A DNA stretch of 64,000 nt, from contig JAQISU010000025.1 in NCBI GenBank assembly GCA_029339505.1, forward strand, positions 2,558,501 to 2,622,500, read 5' to 3'. Under the pieces are notes generated by a model. It had not been told where the DNA came from. It searched no databases and was given only the letters and a program-made list of their open reading frames with translations. Of the stretch, positions 52,601 to 64,000 are shown piece after piece. The stretch is from Unio delphinus. Its lineage: Eukaryota > Mollusca > Bivalvia > Unionida > Unionidae. Positions within the stretch are counted from its first letter, which is position 1; every line of letters begins with the position of its first letter. The translations under genes and the position numbers were made by a program.

Positions 52601-53155
52601 ATTGTTCAACAGACCAATGAGAATGCGTACTGTTAATTCATTGGCTTTCATTATCCCAAGACAAAAATGAAAGAAAACAGTTAACATCTGGTAATTATTC
52701 TCCAGTTGTTTCGTTACGAACACACTCAAAGGGATTTGTAGTATAGGCCGTGACTTTGGACAAGTGTGGACTCTTAACCGATATAAACAACCAAACGGTT
52801 TCGGTAAATTTAAGATCAACCGCTTTCAGTCATTTGTATTCATTTAAATTACCCCGAAGCTACCGGGTCGAAATATTGCAACGCGTATATATCTATAAAT
52901 TAGTTTTTGGTTCTGTCTCTTGATAAAGACCACACATACAAACCTTCATCACTTTTCTTGGCGTACTGTCCATAGCTACTCGTTTCTGCCTCATAACAGG
53001 TTTTGCCCTAGTAAGCTGTTTGCCTTTGATCTTCCAGATACGGAATAGTTTGATAACATCCGTTCCTCGACATCTGCTAATCCCTATATTGGTCTAAGCC
53101 CTGGCTACGTTTCTGGCGATTGGGAATGCAGAAGCTCAAACTGTTTCATATGTGT
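49660..53155. repeat. Intronic duplication, copy 1 (about 3.5 kb)
   Basis: Colinear, roughly 90% identical by eye, with 60535 to the window end: GGGTATACGGAG.. at the start, the LINE endonuclease fragment at +600, GGGGTGCAAACTCC near 51100, and AAGCCCTGGCTACGTTTCTG near 53100. The true end may lie beyond 53155, since copy 2 is cut by the window. Apart from the endonuclease fragment I see no gene. Confidence 0.85.
50235..50550 (+). pseudogene. Non-LTR retrotransposon (APE-type) endonuclease fragment, copy 1
   Basis: LLEIASYNNFLLANTLYQHK, then in another frame NQIDYILVHNRYRSVINRAK, GADVWGYYHLV and MNFRVRLKQFNKPKK. This is the C-terminal endonuclease pattern (NQIDY.LV, GAD..SDH) of CR1/L2-like elements and craniofacial-development-protein-2-like sequences. 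Frameshifted. The SDH catalytic motif reads GYY here. Confidence 0.7.
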
Positions 53156-53438
53156 TTCCTAACTTATATGTTCAGCCAAATTCTTTCCCCACCCTTGAAA
53201 TGTTCACTTTTCTGCGACTCTTCCTGTTTCACCCTGACTAGTGTTTGTGGGGTATTCATCGTCTGGCTTTCACTCTGCATGCGCCAGGTTGCTTCATGCC
53301 GTCTTTAGAATTTGTTTAACTCTGTACTGTGTGATTACTACATAATAGACATTTGCATTTTATCCAAACACAACAAATATATAATAGATATTTGATTGCG
53401 TGCATACGATTTTTTTAAACATAGTTGGGAACTAAGCA

Positions 53439-53440
<2 letters not shown>
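50600..53440. other. Intron sequence inside duplication copy 1
   Basis: No gene. A poly-C run at 51126-51139 and conserved non-coding stretches shared with copy 2. A minus-strand stretch at 52930-53085 (CYQTIPYLEDQR) is also open in copy 2 (63711-63917), but I cannot name it. Confidence 0.45.

Positions 53441-53487
<47 letters not shown>
53441..53487. repeat. (ATT)n microsatellite
   Basis: About 15 units, 100 bp left of the PHIS transposon. Confidence 0.95.
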
Positions 53488-53704
53488 TATACGTTAAGAA
53501 AACTGAACACACACTTGACTGTAGACTTGGACTTTATCTATGACCAATATTTTCTGCTCGGAACAGACAAATTTTTCAGGACCTGATACTATGGGTTGTT
53601 TTCACTGACGTCACTCTTCGGTACACAATTTCCCAAACTGCAACGCGATTAAACAAACGCCGCCATTTTGAGCCCCAAACAAATCGAAAGTTGACGTGCT
53701 TGTT

Positions 53705-55824
53705 ATGATAGAGAAGACAACAAACAAAGCTATGATCAATACTGATTATCTCGATTCACTTGTGGGTGATGTTCGGGAGAGATACATCCAGAAAACTGCT
53801 AAAATACAGATTGATCCATATGAACTGCCTCCTGAAGCTTTTAACGACGATCGGACCAAATGGCCCGAGATCAGCTATGTTGACGTAGTTCATTTTTTGA
53901 TGTTTCATACACCAAGGATCAGTTGAAGAACTACAAGTCTCTTGATGCTTACAAGCTTTTCCAAGACGGCTGGATCCAAGAGATACTGCACAAGGAAATT
54001 AATGGGGTCCATTTGTTGAGAGCAAAGGTACTTTCACTTTCGTATTTGTTTCTTTCTCTCGAGTCTCTTCATAACGTAGCTTCAGTTAAATCCATTGTAT
54101 TAATGCAGTAGCCTGTTTGTGATGACAGGTTTATAGTTAAAATCAGTAAATATAACAACATTTTCACTTTGATATGAACCATCATCCCTTTATAAGTTTG
54201 GTATAACCACATGTTGCATGTACATGTAAATATTATTCATGTACATGTATGGAGACATTCAACATGCACAAAAACCTCGAGTTCTGACATAATATTGAAC
54301 ATAACATATTATATTTTGTAATGTTTCCTTCATTCTAAATTCCAGGTGACTCACTCTATGCGAGTCAGAAAGAAACCTCTAGAGCCATGGGTTATTGTTG
54401 CCACAGATGGGAGTGTGGAAACAGCACATTGCACATGCATGGCAGGAATGGGGGAATGTTGTACTCAAGTTTCAGCAGTTTTGTTTGCCTTGGAGACTGG
54501 TGAGAGAATATGCAAGGAAGCTACTGTGACTGATGTACCTGCATACTGGATGTTTCCTGCTTCAGCTAAATTTGAGACACCATATAAACGAATTAAAGAT
54601 ATGGACTTCCAGTCTGCATTAAGAAAACAACAACATTCAAGTAATGAATCTGTGCACATTGTTTCTGAGAAACAAGCAGTGTCAGACATATCATCGCCTA
54701 CTGAAAATGAGGTGATCCTATTTTGGGATGAACTTCATCAAAATTTGCCAATGGCTGCCATTCTATCATTACGAGGCAAGGGCAAGTTCTCAGAAAACTT
54801 CAAACCTAAGTCATTATTTGCAGAGTGGCCCATTGATTTGAGTCAGTTATGCTTATGCAGTTAGGATACAAGTTGTTCAGATTCATCATACGATCAGGTG
54901 TTAGATAAGTGTAGTGCTACAGACATATCTGTTTCGAAGGAAGAAGCATCATATATTGAGAAGGAGACAAGGGGCCAATCAAATAGTCTCTTCTGGAACA
55001 GATATCGTGTAGGAAGAATAACAGCTTCCAATTTTTATCGTGTATGCCACACTAGCCTTTCACAGCCATCTCTGACAGTACTGAAAACAGTTTTGTGAAT
55101 CGTATTGGAATAAGATGCTTTTCTATAGTGCCGCAACAGCTTGGGGAACTTAACATGAACTAACTGCAAAGATGGAATACTCAGAATTAGTAAAGAGTAA
55201 ACATGTCAATTATAAGCTTGTGGACAGTGGTTTGATTATCAATGAAAGATACCCCCAGTTTAGGGCTAGTCCAGATGGTATGATTTCTTGTGCATGTTGT
55301 GGAGATGGCTGTCTGGAGATTAAGTGCCACTACAGCATGAAAGACAAACCTATCTTGGATGTCCCGTGATTGCAATTGATAAACAACAAGTTAACAATCG
55401 ACTGTAAACACACATATTACTATCAGATGCAAATGCAAATGTTTTTGTCAGACCGAAAGTATTGTGACTTTTATGTATGGTGTCCTCATGACCACCACTA
55501 TGAACGTGTTTGTAGAGACAATGAACTGTGGCAAACAATGTCTAATAAAGCATTGGAGTTTCACTCCAAATGTGTAATTCCTGAACTCCTATATCAATAT
55601 TTTCACGGAGACAAGTCCTTAGCCCAAATGCAGTTACGGGTAAAGAAAAGATACCTATCTCCACTCAGAGTGACATAAAATACTGCATTTGTGGCGGAGG
55701 TGATGATGGAAGAAAGATGATAATGTGTGAAAGTGAAATTTGCACAAAGGTATGGTTTCATGCCAGTTGTATAAAACTCAAACATGTGTCGAAAGGAAAA
55801 TGGTATTGTGGCCAGTGCAAATGA
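53705..55824 (+). pseudogene. SWIM + YqaJ-nuclease + PHD protein of the PHIS transposon
   Basis: First exon 53705-54027 (MIEKTTNKAMIN; DQLKNYKSLDAYKLFQDGW after a frameshift), donor GTACTT, intron 54028-54345, second exon from VTHSMRVRKKPLEPW. SWIM finger AHCTCMAGMGECCTQV has Gln where the last zinc ligand His is usual. YqaJ motifs: NRYRVGRITASNF, FRASPDGMISC, GCLEIKCHYS. C-terminal PHD finger YCICGGGD..CESEICTKVWFHASC..WYCGQCK. Stops or frameshifts at about 53910, 54862, 55096, 55367 and 55675. The YqaJ domain is a lambda-exonuclease-like nuclease. Its role in transposition is unclear. Confidence 0.8.
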
Positions 55825-56299
55825 TGAATATATTTATAAGTGCCCACCATGTTATGCTTTTTAAATTGGTAAGATATTGTATATAATATAATGGTAATAG
55901 TTACATAATTCACAAATCAAAAAATCAATAATATGTGAAATGATGTCTTTGTTGTATCTTTAAAATAGGATAAAGTAAGTATTAGGAAACAAGTTCCTGA
56001 AATGTAACCTCAAACCATGACTTGCGCCGTAGATTTCTTGTTACACTTAACTTGCCACGACTATTTTGACATATTGCAATTTATCAACATAAATGAAATA
56101 GAACTAGCATTAGTAAGGTACATGTTACAAATGTGTGACAATAATATTCACTGTAAACATAATGGTTTGCTCAATAAACTTTGCAGTTTCACTCTAATGG
56201 AACAACTGATGGACACAAATTTGTTAAACAGCAAGAAACGTTAACAATCTTGTCAATATTTGGAACACTCTCTCCATGTTTCAACTTAATAAACTCAAT

Positions 56300-58052
56300 G
56301 GGGATGATGCCCTAAAAGATTCTGAATTTTCGCAACACGACACCAATAACACGTTCTACATGAATTTGAACTGATGCAATTTTTCTAGTTTTCTCAACGT
56401 CTAGTGGATGTAACTGTGATTTTCCTCGTGTGAAGGAAGGGATGGCTAATTCAGCTTGATAAAAGCACACAGCATCTTCTATGTTGAACCCTCTGTCAGT
56501 CATCACTATGTCACCTGGTAATAGATTGTTGAGAAGTCCTCATTTTTCTGTTATATACTTGTCAGAGGTTCAACCTCCCCATCCATCAGAAATAAATGTA
56601 ACAACACATTGAGGGGCAATGCCTACTAGATATTTCACAGTCTGGTTATGTTTGTAATTGGAATATGTGTACATTTTGTTCAGAGCACCGCGTGGCCTCT
56701 CTGTAAATAATTCGAAACAGTCTAGGACAACAACTTTCTCGCCAAACTCTTTACTGAAACACATAGGCATTGTTTCCCTCAAATGTTCCCGATTTGGCCA
56801 TTGTACTAGAAAGCCTAGTCTAATGTGCAGTACATCCAGAGTATTGTGAAAACTTCTTTGCACAGTAGGTAATGAAACATTCAAATGATTGGCTATGTCT
56901 TGGAAAAGATAATTCATTCGAAGTTTTACAAGACAATAAAATTTCATTTTCATTTGACAGACTCTTACTGTTGTTACTCATATGTCCCTGTATTAAATTA
57001 AAAACTAGTTTTAATACACCATACTTGGGCAATCCTGTGTAAAATGCTACTTTTTCAGAATCGCCAGCATAAGATAGAAGGTTATATAATCCTTTAAAAT
57101 CAAACTGTTCATTTTCTTTTGCTTCAATGACCCTGGACTTGTCATCATCTTCTACTTGTTTGATTGATTCAGCTGTTCAATCAGTTTGGATGCCCACTGC
57201 CTTTGATATTACTTCACCTGGATATGCATAATGAAATGACCCGTGTTCCATTAATTTGTGAACATTACATGTACTGTCATTCTGTATTTCTGTATTCTCA
57301 GCATATTCTGATATGCCACTGGCATTATTGTCCCCGAAATCTATGCACCTCTTTTTCAATGTTAATAAAGATGATACTGCATCTGATATCTTTTTTTTGT
57401 GTTTCCGCTGGCTGGCCCGATTAAATCTCTCATGAGCTGCTCCTATTACAGATGAAGTGACTTCTGTGTAACCAAGATCTAAAGTTGACAACCATGATGG
57501 ACTTGTTCTGTCATGCAGGTAAGCTTTAACACCTGCAAAAAGAAACGGTTGGCATCTGAGCTAGTGACTTTATTAAAAAGTATTAGGCAAGTCAAGAAAA
57601 CGGTCATCATAAGTGAGCAAAAACTGACTAGAACTGTCACTGTATAATCCTGATACTCTTATTCTAAATGATAACATTGTCATGTAATTTTTTAAATCCA
57701 AAACGACTGGTTCCTGCTGCTTACACTGTGACTTGTAAACCAAGATTATCAGTTAGTATTATAGCTTGAATTAAAATGTCTGTAAAAAAAAGCTGAACAT
57801 ATAACTCAACTAAATAATTAATTTTAACATACTTCCAACGAAATGTTTAGAGCAAACAAACGTTCGTTCCCATCTCTCCTCTGTATCAATGTTCTTTCTG
57901 TTGATAATCGCCTTCCATAAACGACGTCTTTCTACCGATAATTTCAATGTTTCTTCACCCTGATCAGTCAATATTTTCGGTACTTTAAAGAAGCCTACAT
58001 TTTTGGTCACACCTTTGCGGTTGGAACACCCGACAATACCACAAATCGGCAT
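56300..58052 (-). pseudogene. THAP + DDE (DDE_Tnp_4-like) transposase
   Basis: Starts MPICGIVGCSNRKG (THAP C2CH finger, with FVCSKHF completing it). Middle segment 57177-57491, helix-turn-helix FQDIANHLNVSLPTVQRSF, then VVLDCFELFTERP (first Asp), [26 protein letters not shown] (second Asp) and HVERVIG (Glu). Frames change between about 56510 and 56580, and a stop follows WGG, so it is inactive. The THAP domain probably recognised the TIRs. Confidence 0.8.
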
Positions 58053-58233
58053 TATGGAAAACACGCTAATTACACCCATTGTGGGATAGGGGCTTAAAAT
58101 GGCGGATATGGAAGTACATACGTTTTGTGACGTCATGTGAAAACAACGGATAGCTAGTACAGACGTATTATCATATTTATCACTAACTTGTTCGTCAGAA
58201 TTCGCAATTATATAAATTATATTTCTATTACAG

Positions 58234-58418
58234 CTGTCTATCACTTTGCAACAACTACAAGTACGGCCCAAGCTCATATAATATTGCCAACAACTACAGT
58301 ATTGTCCCTTCTACCTCCAAATATATCTGGACTTATGACGATCAACCTTAACGCCGATACAATATTATCTTGTAAATCCAACGAGCCGGGGGTAACCTAC
58401 ACATGGCTCTATCAGGGA
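58234..58418 (+). CDS. Host gene exon: Ig domain, first half
   Basis: Acceptor ATTTCTATTACAG, donor GTATGG. Enters in phase 1, matching exon C. After a Thr/Ser/Pro linker (ATTTSTAQ), NADTILSCKSNEPG and TYTWLYQG supply the first Cys and core Trp of an Ig fold. Leaves in phase 0. The second half is in the exon at 60378. Confidence 0.75.
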
Positions 58419-60377
58419 GTATGGAAATTATGTATTCATTTGTCAACACTCTTGCTAAAATATGTTTAAGAAAATAAATTTGAGGTCATATGATACAATT
58501 GAAAAGACAAATCTGATGCTACCAGTATGTTTACAGCGTATATCAAGAATACTATGATATAACGTTTAGGTTAAATTACATCAGTGCGAAGAACGCAGAA
58601 ATGTTATTACCTTGAGCTCATCCATTGACTGGGTACGGGTACCTACATAAACGTAAATTACTTACGTAGCTCTGTTAAACGGAGTTTTACGGCTTGTTTT
58701 ACAACATGCCATAAATGGACCAGTCAGTGTTTTGACACACCAATCTGATGGTAAGCTATTACACTGGGTCGCGGTTATCTGGCGAGGATAAGAAAAAACT
58801 CTAATCGGCATATAGTTTGTTTATGCTTGAAATCTATTACAGCTTGTAAAACTGATTCCTCGACACACACATTACGGCGATTGCTATGTGAAAAATGAGG
58901 CTGATGATCATATTAAAATGTAATTCGTAGTAATAAAATTTTCCAAGACCCCCTGTCTCATCTCTAGTTTACCTTGATGTATCTACTTTCATCAATGACT
59001 TTCAGTATGGTAGATGTAAATTATTCCTTTACTCTCCCACATTGAAAGACTTCAAAAATGTATCTCGAAATTGTAAACCCAACTATGATATTATGATCTC
59101 TTAAAGAAGCAGAGACAGCAATACGGAGTGTATTGTTCTAAAACGTAATTCGCCATATATTTCGTCTTTTCAAAAGCAAAAAATTCAAATATCAGACAAA
59201 AAATACAATGCAAATACCGACATAGCTAGTCCTGATGCGGGCAATCATAGATTGGCTAGATAAGTCCACGTGATCTGAGCGAACACCTATATAGATGTAC
59301 ACATCACACTGGCAGATATCTGTTGAAGCGGCAAAAGTATCAGAACTGAAGCAGGAAAGACATTCGGCGCTATTTAATTACGTTTATCAGGGACTGGATT
59401 CATACTTGAAACAAAAGAACAACATTCGCCACAAACACAAGACGCAAAATTAATACAAAAGATATGCGAAAGATCAAAACCCTAAATATTTATTGCTTCT
59501 TTTTCAACTATGCATTCAAATAAATTCGTATCTAATTAGTGTTGTTTGTGTTTACTTTTTAGTGAGTGCTGTTTTGATATAGGTTTGTTTTGGTTAAATT
59601 CACACACATGCTCCGTCGTCCATTTGTTTGTGTATGTGACAGGCTGAGATGGAATGTTGAATTGACCATCCGCGTTATTCTTCATTCTGTAAGCAGTAAC
59701 TAATTAAGGCGGGAGGCACGGCTGGTCAGTGTTTAGCGCAATGATATCATGATTCAAAGGCTGTGGGTTAAAAAAAAAAACTATTGCATCAATCCAAGCC
59801 TCCGGCAAGCCACTTACTCAAACTACTTCAGCACTTAATAACATCCTTGTCGTGTTGTGCAGTTAAAGTCTAAATTTATTTAATATTTAGATGTTGCGGA
59901 GAAGCAACAATCTATCATGTCACCAAACAGTACAAACAATTATTTTAAAAATGTTAGGTTCCTAAATTATAGAGAGTTTATGCTCGTATGAGTCTGTGTC
60001 ATTCGTTTTCGAACACCAACGTGAGTCACAGAATTTGTAATTTCACAGTAGTTTGATTTAATATGTGTGTAGGTTTAGATTTTTTTTCTTTAAATTGAGC
60101 TCCCTAATTGTTTGTCAAATATACATTGCGCTTTCAGAATGATGCCACAGACAATAGCATATGTCTATCAAGCATTCCACAGTCTAATGTGCTCGTTCAG
60201 AAATAAGTCTATGGCTGCAGAGCTTTATGAAATGTTAGCAATATGGTTTACAAACACACTCACACACATTTACAAACATTGTTCCTAGTGTTGTCGTTTT
60301 GACTAAACTTATAAAGATTATTTATATGCAGCAATGAGTTGGAGGACATATTGCAAAATATAATAATTTAATTTCAG
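58419..60377. other. Host intron splitting the Ig domain
   Basis: No gene or repeat recognised. AT-rich with short A-runs. Confidence 0.5.
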
Positions 60378-60528
60378 AGCAAGTCTCTTCCTCCTGGAGT
60401 GTCAATCATTGGTGGAAACCATCTTGCTATAATCGGTGCTAAATCGTCAAATGTCGGAACATTCACCTGTGTAATAAACAAGAACGGCCATCAAGCAGCT
60501 AGTCAGACTAATGTAACCATCATATCAG
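60378..60528 (+). CDS. Host gene exon: Ig domain, second half
   Basis: Acceptor TTTAATTTCAG, donor GTAATC. SKSLPPGVSIIGGNHLAIIG, then SSNVGTFTCVINKNG gives the GTFTC motif with the second Ig Cys, then QTNVTIIS. Phase 0 in, phase 1 out. With the preceding exon it makes a complete Ig domain of a secreted or cell-surface protein. Confidence 0.78.
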
Positions 60529-60534
60529 GTAATC

Positions 60535-63500
60535 TTGATTGTTCAAACGGGTATACGGAGCATTTGAATAAATTTATCAGGTTAAGAAATATTGTCTTAA
60601 GATAACTACTCCTCTTTGGTCAAGCTTAGGAGAAACAAAACGAAATGCCATTGATCAATAGTTTACAATAAAACATCAAGTAGCAGACGTCACTAAGTGA
60701 ACATAGCTACCAAAATAGTTTAACTTTCACCTGTAATAGTGCAAGTAGTAGAGAACATATCAATTAGAAAAACGATTTTGATAATTATATAGCAATGTAA
60801 TCCGCAGCTGCCTTACATGAGATATATTATTATCATAAATCGTTCTACCACGCCGCAGAAGCGGAGAAGAGCCAGCAATGGAGAAAAATTTTCCGTAAGA
60901 ATTTCTAAGTGAAATGAAGGAAAGACCTTAGCTAAGATAAACAAGTACACCAGCACGGTGTGTTTTGTCAGATATAATCGTGCAAATTCTGACAGTGTCC
61001 GAGTTGTCGTAATAGTCAATGATGGACTCAACTTGTGCTCATCTAGGCTAAATCCAACATTATGGTAATATTATACAATGGTCTAAAAGACTGGATGATC
61101 AATGTGGACCTACATGCAATGAGCTTACCAATGAAAGCGGGAGACAGCTGCTCGAGTTCGCAAGCTAAAACAATTTTTTACTAGGCAACACCCTATACCA
61201 GCATAAAGCTTCACGATGCTGGATATGGCACGCACTAAATGGAACCCATCATAACCAGATTGACTACATGCTGGTTCATAACCGTTGCCGATATGTCATC
61301 AATGGAAAGAAAACAAGAAAGTTCCCAGGTGCTGATGTTTGGAGTGACTACCACCTCGTGATTATGAATTTCCGAGTGAGGCTCAAGCAATTTAACAAGC
61401 CCAAGAAAGTCAGTCATAAATTCAACCTTTATCAATTGAAAGACCCTAACATCTACAAGCCACAATTGGGGGAAATATTGCTGCAATCCTTGTGATGGAT
61501 GTTGATGTTAAAGTTATTACAGACACTTTCAACACAGCCATGACAACAATACACAACGACCACATTAGGTCAATATACTGATTATTATCATCAAGGATTG
61601 CAAGTGAAATTTATAATGATTTTAGAAAAAAGTCTGTTTTTTGCAACCTCCTGATTTTGATTCACACTTAAATACGATACAACAACCTATCAGCCAAATC
61701 GCATTATTAAGATGTCACTGAGTGTGGCACAGTGATACTTCTTCCAAAGATGATGTTCATTATGCTTGCATTACAGTGTTTTGACATCTTTGTGGAGATT
61801 GTTCTCCTTCTGAATTTGATTTTGATGCTTAACCGTGACAATCGTGGTGCGCTTGAAATCATGACTTCATTTCAATTTCTTTGGGGGAGGGGGCGCAAAA
61901 CTTGACGTGTTTGTTAAGTTTCTTATTATATTAGCTACAGGAATTTTACAACACATGCAAATTCAGGGTGGGGTGCAAACTCCCACCACCCTCCTGCCAT
62001 CCCGACACGACACCCTTCTTAAAATCACAAGACCAAATCGAAGGATCGATTGTGGTGCTCGTCCGATCCTGAAAGGAAATTATACTGAGAACATCAACGA
62101 AGAAAATGAGAAACTATTGCAAAGATTCTCGAGATGCTGGAAACATTAGAGGGTTATAATGAATTGAGGACACATGCGTGGAAGCTGAATTACTTATTTC
62201 TAATTTGAGTTACATTATAACGCTAGCACGTATGACACTGCGATTACAGTATCAACCAGAACGCAAACACAATCATTGTTTTGAATAATTAATTTTGTCC
62301 GCCATTTGAGTCATTAGTTTTGTCGTTGTCTCGCGAACGTATTTCTGCCAACGACTGCGCACGTGCAGACAATATCTGATCCGTGTTTGCGTCTCAAAAC
62401 ATTCGCGACTATCATGATCAAGGTAGACTTTCTTGAGACAGTGACCAACATAAGGTTTGATTGATCATCAAGGATCCTGCATTTGAATTACAAACAAAAT
62501 ATGATGGTGACTCATGGCCATGCACATAAAAACTCGAAACTATAGCTTACAAAGCCAATATGTGTGGGCACATCTGTGTTCGATCTCCATGATAAAAATG
62601 TACAAAAACTACACATGGACAAGGATTCCTTGTTACTGAATTTAACGTATTACGGGGTTTAGGCAGACATGGGCAAGGCATGACTGGTAAATTAATTGGA
62701 CATTAGGGAGTTCTGTTTAGCAACGACATAAAAGGAGGGTTGGTATTTTCAAAAATATTGCGACTAGCCTTTTCCCTTTCTATCTTCAAATTCCAAATTT
62801 GCCAAATTGACACTCATAAAAGAAATGGGATACAGTTTAGGTCAAATGTTTTCATAAGTACTTTAACGGACACTGTTCATAGTTTGTAATGTATAGCTAA
62901 GCTGCAAACACATTTCATACAGTGACACTCGGAATCGACACAGCTCATTCAGGTATTTCATTTTTATATGTTTACTAACCATTCTGTTTTATACGGAACC
63001 CCATTTTGCAGAGTGGTGTAAGGAACTCTGTTTTAAAAGTCACTAACATTCCATCTTTGTTATTATGGGTTATAATTTTGGACAACATGGGCATGTAAAA
63101 AAGATAGCCTGCATATTTTTGTGGATCAACGGGATTGTCAGCGTTGTTCAATGTCTCTTTCTCCTTCAGATATAAAGTCTGCTATGCATAGTCTATTATG
63201 TGTGAAAAAGTAATTCTGAAATACAGCCGTTAACGTTTCTGACCTTACTATCATAGTAACAATGATTACATCAAAGTTGTGACAGTGGGTGCGATATATT
63301 ATTTATTCTTTTATTGTTACATTTCTTAAATATATAGTCATATTTTCAGTTAAAAGAGTGTTTTCCAACGTCTGCAATCGCTAAAATAAAATGTTGTCAC
63401 TCGAAAAATAATTTAATAAAAGTTCAACATTAAAAAGGTAGCATTGTTCAACAGACTAATGAGAATGCCTACTGTTAATTCATTGCCTTTCATTGTACCA

Positions 63501-64000
63501 AAAATGAAATAAAACAGTTAACATCTGGTAACTATTCTCCAGTTCTGTTTCGTTACGAACTCACTCAAAGTGATTGGTAGTATAGGCCGTGACTTTGGAC
63601 ATGTGTGGACTCTTAACCAATATAAACAACCAAACGGTTTCGGCAAATTATAGATCAACTGTTTTCAGTCATTTCTATTCTTTTAAATTACCCCGAAGCT
63701 CCTTACATATTCATTGTTGAAAATCATTCTTTGATTCGGTCTCGTTTGGAATCATTACCTCCCTTGATAAAGACCACAAATACAAACCTTCATCACTTTT
63801 CGTGGCGTACTGTCCATAGCTACTCGTTTCTGCCTCATAACAGGTTTTGCCCTTACAAGCTGTTTTCCTTTGATCTTCCAGATAGGGAATAGTTTGATAA
63901 CATCCGTTCTTCGACATCTGCTAATCCCTATATTAGTCTAAGCCCTAGCTACGTTTCTGGCGATTGGGAATGCAGAAGCTCGGACTGTTTCATATGTGTT
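60535..64000. repeat. Intronic duplication, copy 2 (runs off the window)
   Basis: Begins six bases after the splice donor of the Ig exon (GATTGTTCAAACGGGTATAC) and is colinear with copy 1 to the end of the window. Contains the second endonuclease fragment, GGGGTGCAAACTCCCACC near 61970, and nothing else recognisable as a gene. Confidence 0.85.
61130..61497 (+). pseudogene. Non-LTR endonuclease fragment, copy 2
   Basis: NQIDYMLVHNRCRYVINGKK, KFPGADVWSDYHLVIMNFRV and LKQFNKPKKVSHKF. Here the GAD..SDYHLV motif is better preserved than in copy 1 (SDH-type, with Tyr). Stops surround it. Confidence 0.72.

Larger units (their letters stand above)
53593..58149. mobile_element. Degenerate PHIS-type (ISL2EU-like) DNA transposon, 4.6 kb
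   Basis: Ends GTTGTTTTCACTGACGTCAC (left, from 53595) and the inverse of GTTGTTTTCACATGACGTCAC (right) form imperfect TIRs, flanked by AT dinucleotides (53591-53592, 58150-58151). It carries two convergent genes: a SWIM/YqaJ/PHD protein on plus and a THAP plus DDE transposase on minus. This pair is known, to my recollection, from ISL2EU/PHIS elements. Both genes are broken. Confidence 0.75.

Noticed and set aside
63711..63917. Minus-strand Cys-containing frame (CYQTIPYLEDQR)
   Set aside because: Partly shared with duplication copy 1, where it is interrupted by a stop. No domain or splice evidence strong enough to call an exon.

Overview
This is AT-rich animal nuclear DNA made mostly of nested mobile elements. 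The only host coding sequence I can support is one split plus-strand gene. Three short cysteine-rich exons (33217-33311, 33798-33872, 34932-35031) and two exons that together form one Ig domain (58234-58418, 60378-60528) keep a compatible reading phase across GT..AG introns. The Ly6-like cysteine pattern, Ig domain, tetranucleotide microsatellites and transposon types suggest a marine invertebrate, perhaps a bivalve mollusc. That taxonomic guess is inference.

Layout: (1) 1-6116, a minus-strand Gypsy-like LTR element with near-identical LTRs and one open Gag-protease-integrase frame but no reverse transcriptase. (2) 6117-7110, the stub of a Polinton/adintovirus-like element (P4) into which the LTR element jumped. 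(3) 7951-32529, an old decayed Polinton-like element (P3) with a younger copy (P1, 9690-24557) inserted inside its integrase gene. (4) 32535-35166, host introns and cysteine-rich exons. (5) 35167-48995, a second Polinton-like copy (P2) in the host intron. (6) 49001-64000, more intron with a degenerate PHIS-type DNA transposon (53593-58149), the Ig exons, and two copies of a segment of at least 3.4 kb (49660-53155 and 60535 to the window end).

P1 and P2 share one gene order. It is packaging ATPase (-), DUF5679-like zinc ribbon plus parvovirus-type PLA2 (+), retroviral-type integrase (+), a polymerase-B palm fused to an SF1 helicase (-), and a Cys-rich protein and HNH endonuclease (+). A plus-strand virion module follows: an unknown ARERL-motif protein, a pVI-like basic protein, double-jelly-roll major capsid protein, pX-like protein with adenain-type protease, a coiled-coil/fibre-like protein, a membrane-hairpin protein and a penton-like protein. 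TIRs begin AGCAGCAGAGAGG and flank 5-bp target duplications. Integration, protein-primed-type replication, capsid assembly and packaging are thus all represented. P1 is the more intact copy but carries several frameshifts, and P2 is riddled with nonsense codons.

The most unusual points are the polymerase-helicase fusion, a slippery A-AAA-AAC heptamer at the zinc-ribbon/PLA2 junction in both copies, frameshifts shared by P1 and P2 but absent from P3, double-ended TIR modules, repeated perfect palindromes centred on CTAG, and the RT-less LTR element. No tRNA, rRNA, CRISPR array or bacterial sequence was seen.
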